64,000 bases of DNA, taken from Phanerodontia chrysosporium (Eukaryota > Basidiomycota > Agaricomycetes > Polyporales > Phanerochaetaceae). Location: the NCBI GenBank assembly GCA_001910725.1, contig MJGA01000002.1, forward strand, positions 2,170,001 through 2,234,000, given 5' to 3'. Position 1 is the stretch's first letter. The number at the start of each line of letters is the position of its first letter. A model generated the notes under the pieces. That model made no database searches and had not been told where the DNA came from. It saw nothing but the letters and a program-made list of their open reading frames with translations. The translations under genes and the position numbers were made by a program. Below are positions 60,360 through 64,000 of this stretch, piece by piece.

Positions 60360-61667
60360 TTTCCAACAGGGCCAGCAATCTGTCGGAGGCAGGGCTAGGT
60401 GCGATGTATCAATATTACGCCCTGGGCTTCACGATATTTCTGTAGCGATGATAGATCATGTAGCTATGTTTTAAGCAACACGGAATTCCCGGCTCGTCAA
60501 GGGGGTGTGCGGCGAAGAGTGAAGACAAGGACATGCGATGCAACAAAATCTTCTGGATGTCAGATGGAACGGTGATCGCGTCCTAGGCGCAGGCAATGTC
60601 AAGGAGATCTGCGAGAGCTGGGACACTGCTCACCCGTTAGCAACATATCGCATGTCGGGAGGCCCTGCATGGCTGACCCTGCAGAAAACTACAACAATAA
60701 GGTTCAGGATGAGTGGCTGACGTCTAGTATGCCTACATTAAACCATCTGAACAGAGTACGGACCTGCTGTGAAGACGATAGCGTAGTGATAGACGTAATC
60801 AGAATAATCAGCGGCAGCAATGGAGCACTCGCCTCAGTGGGCGTCGCACGGGGATACCACCCGGTGCTGGATGCCGGAGTTCTGGCTATGGCAGAGCGTT
60901 CGACGAGCTGGAACGCGTCTCTCCGAAGCAGCGGCAAGCGCGCCATGCGCTTTTCATGGTTTCGGGCTGTTTTGCGCAGCGTATTCGCGCGTGCAGCTCA
61001 GCTCCGGGGCCGCTACGTGAGGCGTTGTTCGCCATGGTTCTCGTCGGTGCACGGCATGAGAGACAACGGCGACGACGGCAGGATCAGTTGCCCAAATGTC
61101 TGAATAGCAGATTCGCGGAAGGAAATACGGTTGTCAACATGGCGAGGCGAGACCCCGGGAGCGGCTCTGATTGGGACCTCGGTTGAGGCATATTGTGCCT
61201 GCAGTTGGGCAAATGGCGGCCTTGGACTGGTCGCAACGCCGTGCACGAGCGGTGAGCCAGACGAGCGAGGCTGGAATGGTGGCAACGGCGGGGGCCCGGA
61301 GGACGGTCTGAGGCAGAGTGGTACCCGGGGTCCGCGCGAATGCCTCCGCAATGAAATTGGGTATACATCAAAGGTCTGTGCTCGCAACTGTCCCGAGTCT
61401 CCTCTTGCCCCTCTCGTCACTTCGTCCTCGACGTCCGCCTATTTCCTGCAGCCCCACGGAGGCTTACAGCGACAGCGTTGCGTTAAACATCGCCGAGCTT
61501 GTCATATACGTTCCCGACGTCCGTGCCCACCCACAGGCTCGCTGCGGCAACGTTATCTCCCATTCTTGTTCCCTGTTTACCTTTCCATACTTCATCTTCG
61601 CGTCTCGGTCTGCTTGTGTTCACGACTTCGCTCTTGACTCTGATACTCCTTGAGGGAATACTATTCG
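60360..61667. other. Intergenic region with weak, unsupported open frames
   Basis: An ATG at 60669 opens MADPAENYNNKVQDEWLTSS and adjoining frames stay open to about 61190 with intron-like joints. I could not assemble a convincing gene or match it to a family. The rest is the likely PBP1 promoter region. Confidence 0.4.
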
Positions 61668-64000
61668 ATGGCTGCTGCGACCAGGCAACCTAAACCTCCA
61701 CGCAAGGGCGGTATGCCCGAAACCGCTGCTCGGTCTGTTCCCGCTGCCATGTCATCCTACGCCGACTCGTATGTCTGACACAGTCGTGCTTCTCTTATGC
61801 GAAACAGACGTCCATCGGCATGGACGGGTCCTCGCGGCTCCCCTACATTCTCCCCTGGCGTGCCCAACACTCGCTCGCCCGTCGGCCAACAGACCCCTTC
61901 GAATGGCCCGTTCCCGTCGGTGGGCAACCAGAACGGTGCCCCGCGTTCGGATCGTCCGCAGGATCGCGTACTTCAACAGCTCTCTGGACTGACGGTACGT
62001 ACCTCGCCGATGCCCTCATTGCCTACCAGTCTGGCGTCTACCCGTCAGGGTCAGGGCAACATTCGCCCCCCTTCACGTCGTGCACGCTAAACCTTGAAGT
62101 TTTGCGGAGGCTGCCTCGTCGAAGTCTCTATTCACGCACGGACATTGATTTCTGTACTTCTACTGCAGGGGACGACAATCACACTCTCCACCAAGACTGG
62201 CCAGCGGTATGAGGGCGTAATCGGTTCGACGAATGGCGAGGGTGATACTCCGGGCGTTACCTTGAAGGACGTGAAGGAGATTTCGGGTCCCGGGCAGCCT
62301 CTGAAGGACTCTCTCTTCATCGCCTCTACCAGCATCGACACGTGGTCATCAGGACCTGCCGACGCTAAGTTGACTAACGGCGATAGTAAGTACCTAAATC
62401 ATGTATGGTTCATGACACATGTTCACGCAAGACCGATAGGTTTCAAGACTGACGTTGATATCAGCAAAGCGAACAACCTAGTCCGCGAGCGGCCCCTGCA
62501 GGCATGGGCGGATGATATTCCAGACGGTGCGACTGCTTCGGGGACAGGAGGACGCTACGTACACAACGACGATGTCACTTTCGGTCCCGGTGCATCATCG
62601 GGCAGTAACCAATGGGACCAGTTTGCCGCCAACGAGAAGTTGTTCGGGGTTAAGGCGAACTTCGATGAGGAGGCCTACACCACCAAACTTGATCGGAACG
62701 CGCCTGACTTCAAGGAGAAGGAGAAGAAGGCTCAGCAGCTCGCTGCCGAGATCATGTCGGTGCGTACTGTGTAGTTGAGCCAGCAATGGGCGACTGACAA
62801 TGCCTGAAACAGGGCACCGTCAATAATGTTCACATCGCTGAAGAGCGCAGGATGGACTTCGTGGGCGAGAATGGCACGAATGAAGAAGAGCGGTATGTGT
62901 ACTTCATGAATATGCCCTAGCGGGGATCTCACGACTATATGACAGCTATGGCGCTGTCGTCAGGAGCGCGAATGCCTACGTTCCTCCTGGTGCTCGCAAG
63001 GCTGCTGCCGCAGCGGCGGCGAACGGTGGATCTCCTCCCTCGACTATGCCAGCAAAGCCCGAGATCCCGAAGGTCTCGGTCAACGGCCCAGACGGCTCTG
63101 GCGCAAAGGAATCCCAGAAGCCCGCATCTCCTGCGCCAGCTAGCGGAGCCGCCAAGGTAATCCCGGCTTGTAAATCAAAGACTAGGCCATGCACTGATGC
63201 CATGTGTCAGCCGGCTGACCCTCTCCCTGCCTTCCGCGACTTCGTCTCCAATGAGCGCGATAGGCTCATGAAGAAGAAGCAAGCTCTGATGAAACACGAG
63301 ATGGACAAGCGGATGGCGGATCTCGTGAAGTTTAGCAAGACTTTCAAGGTATACACATCTCGTAACTTCGATCGTATTCGATTGTTCATGTCAACCATGA
63401 CTCCAGCTGAACAAGCCGATTCCCGACGACTTGGTTCCTATTCTTGCGAAGGATGAGGAGAAACAGCGGCAGATCAAGGAGAAGTCTACCAAGGATGCCG
63501 AATCTGCCCAAGCTCGCACCATTGGTCCTTCTAGCTTGGTTGCCACCGGTACCCCTACCATCCAGCCATCCGCGACATCTGCTCGCATCGGCGGTACACC
63601 TGTGGTGGCCAAGGCTCCTACAGCCGGATCTCCTCAGCCTGGAGCTGGTTCGAAGACCCCGCCTGCCTTAATCAAGGCCTCGTCTTCGACAACGCCACCA
63701 AGCAAGGATGCTGCAGCTGGAAAGAGGATATCAATGGTCATCCAGCCCATCCCCCCCTTCAAGGGCAAGCGTTCTTCGGTCGCGCCCGCTGCATCTGGCC
63801 CTGCTCCCAGTGCTAACGGTGCTCAGCCTCCCACTCTGCGGACCAATTCCACCAACAATGCCAACACCACCGCGCCGCTTTCTCCGACTGCCGCGAACCG
63901 CTTGAACGTCAACGCGTCTTCGTTCCGCCCAACACCGAAGAGTGCTCAGCCGTCTGGCTCTCCCAACGCCAAAGAACAACAGCCTGTCGCGCCAGGTCCG
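61668..64000 (+). CDS. PBP1: Ataxin-2 homologue Pbp1 (3' end beyond window)
   Basis: The start MAAATRQPKPPRKGGMPETA is at 61668. Exon 1 ends near 61769 at GTATGT. The Sm-like domain includes TTITLSTKTGQRYEGVIGST and VTLKDVKEI. The LsmAD domain is LFGVKANFDEEAYTTKLDRN, ending KEKKAQQLAAEIMS. An Ala-rich linker follows, then FVSNERDRLMKKKQALMKHE, and a Ser/Pro/Thr-rich disordered tail running off the window. Homologues bind poly(A)-binding protein, affect poly(A) tail length and gather in stress granules. All joints that I checked keep frame. The C-terminal PABP-binding motif would lie beyond 64000. Confidence 0.9.

Noticed and set aside
60669..61190. Protein-coding gene between the Rho GEF and PBP1
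   Set aside because: Frames can be joined only by guesswork; no recognised domain and no firm splice structure.
1..64000. CRISPR arrays, rRNA or tRNA genes
   Set aside because: No regularly spaced repeats and no cloverleaf-type sequence were recognised by reading; a fungal nuclear context makes CRISPR irrelevant. A tRNA scan was not possible.

Overview
This window is nuclear DNA of a filamentous basidiomycete, most likely an Agaricomycete. The evidence is intron-dense genes with 45-70 bp introns, GT-AG boundaries and CTAAC/CTGAC-type branch sites, a moderately GC-rich background, typical fungal housekeeping genes (PAM18, BUB1, EFM4, PBP1, a DH-PH-CNH RhoGEF), and Ty3/Gypsy elements of the fungal chromovirus type. 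I cannot name the genus from sequence alone.

Layout. Positions 1-612 hold the 5' part of a minus-strand gene for a secreted/one-pass membrane protein. Positions 613-32118 are one large LTR retrotransposon, here called A. It has 1,270-bp LTRs and a 5-bp target duplication AACGA. Two complete Ty3/Gypsy chromoviruses are nested inside its coding sequence: B (8808-16504, minus strand, TSD ACTCG) and C (17207-25308, plus strand, TSD CCAGG). With B and C removed, A is about 15.7 kb. That is far larger than a usual Gypsy element, because a long GC-rich coding block of unknown function lies between its protease and its reverse transcriptase. From 32119 to 64000 the window is gene-dense host DNA: a paralogue of the first membrane-protein gene, SGD1/NOM1, EFM4, PAM18, an SF1 helicase, two divergently oriented carnitine acyltransferase paralogues flanking an Rds1-type ferritin-like gene and BUB1, a small unknown gene, a Rho GEF, and the ataxin-2 homologue PBP1, which runs off the right edge.

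Most notable observations. (1) In all three retroelements the transcript leader, from the TATA box or LTR end to the gag start, has no ATG at all for about 0.95-1.33 kb, while the antisense strand has many. In B and C this leader contains a 230-270 codon ORF with no methionine codon in any position, and the two ORFs share a C-terminal motif. This looks like a non-AUG-initiated or otherwise unusual protein upstream of Gag. (2) B and C carry textbook -1 slippery heptamers (GGGTTTT, GGATTTT) just before the gag stop. (3) C encodes a dUTPase fused after the integrase chromodomain. (4) A has an in-frame TGA CGG, a known leaky stop context, and a hydrophobic stretch before the RT that overlaps a textbook 111-nt intron. 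(5) The LTRs of A are identical, yet the LTRs of B, nested inside A, differ at four sites, so the simple nesting clock is violated. (6) At least seven host genes show single-base frame breaks, mostly in homopolymers, while the retroelement ORFs are clean. This is probably a consensus-error signature. (7) A sharply CpG-depleted patch (about 40.7-43.0 kb) crosses a gene boundary.
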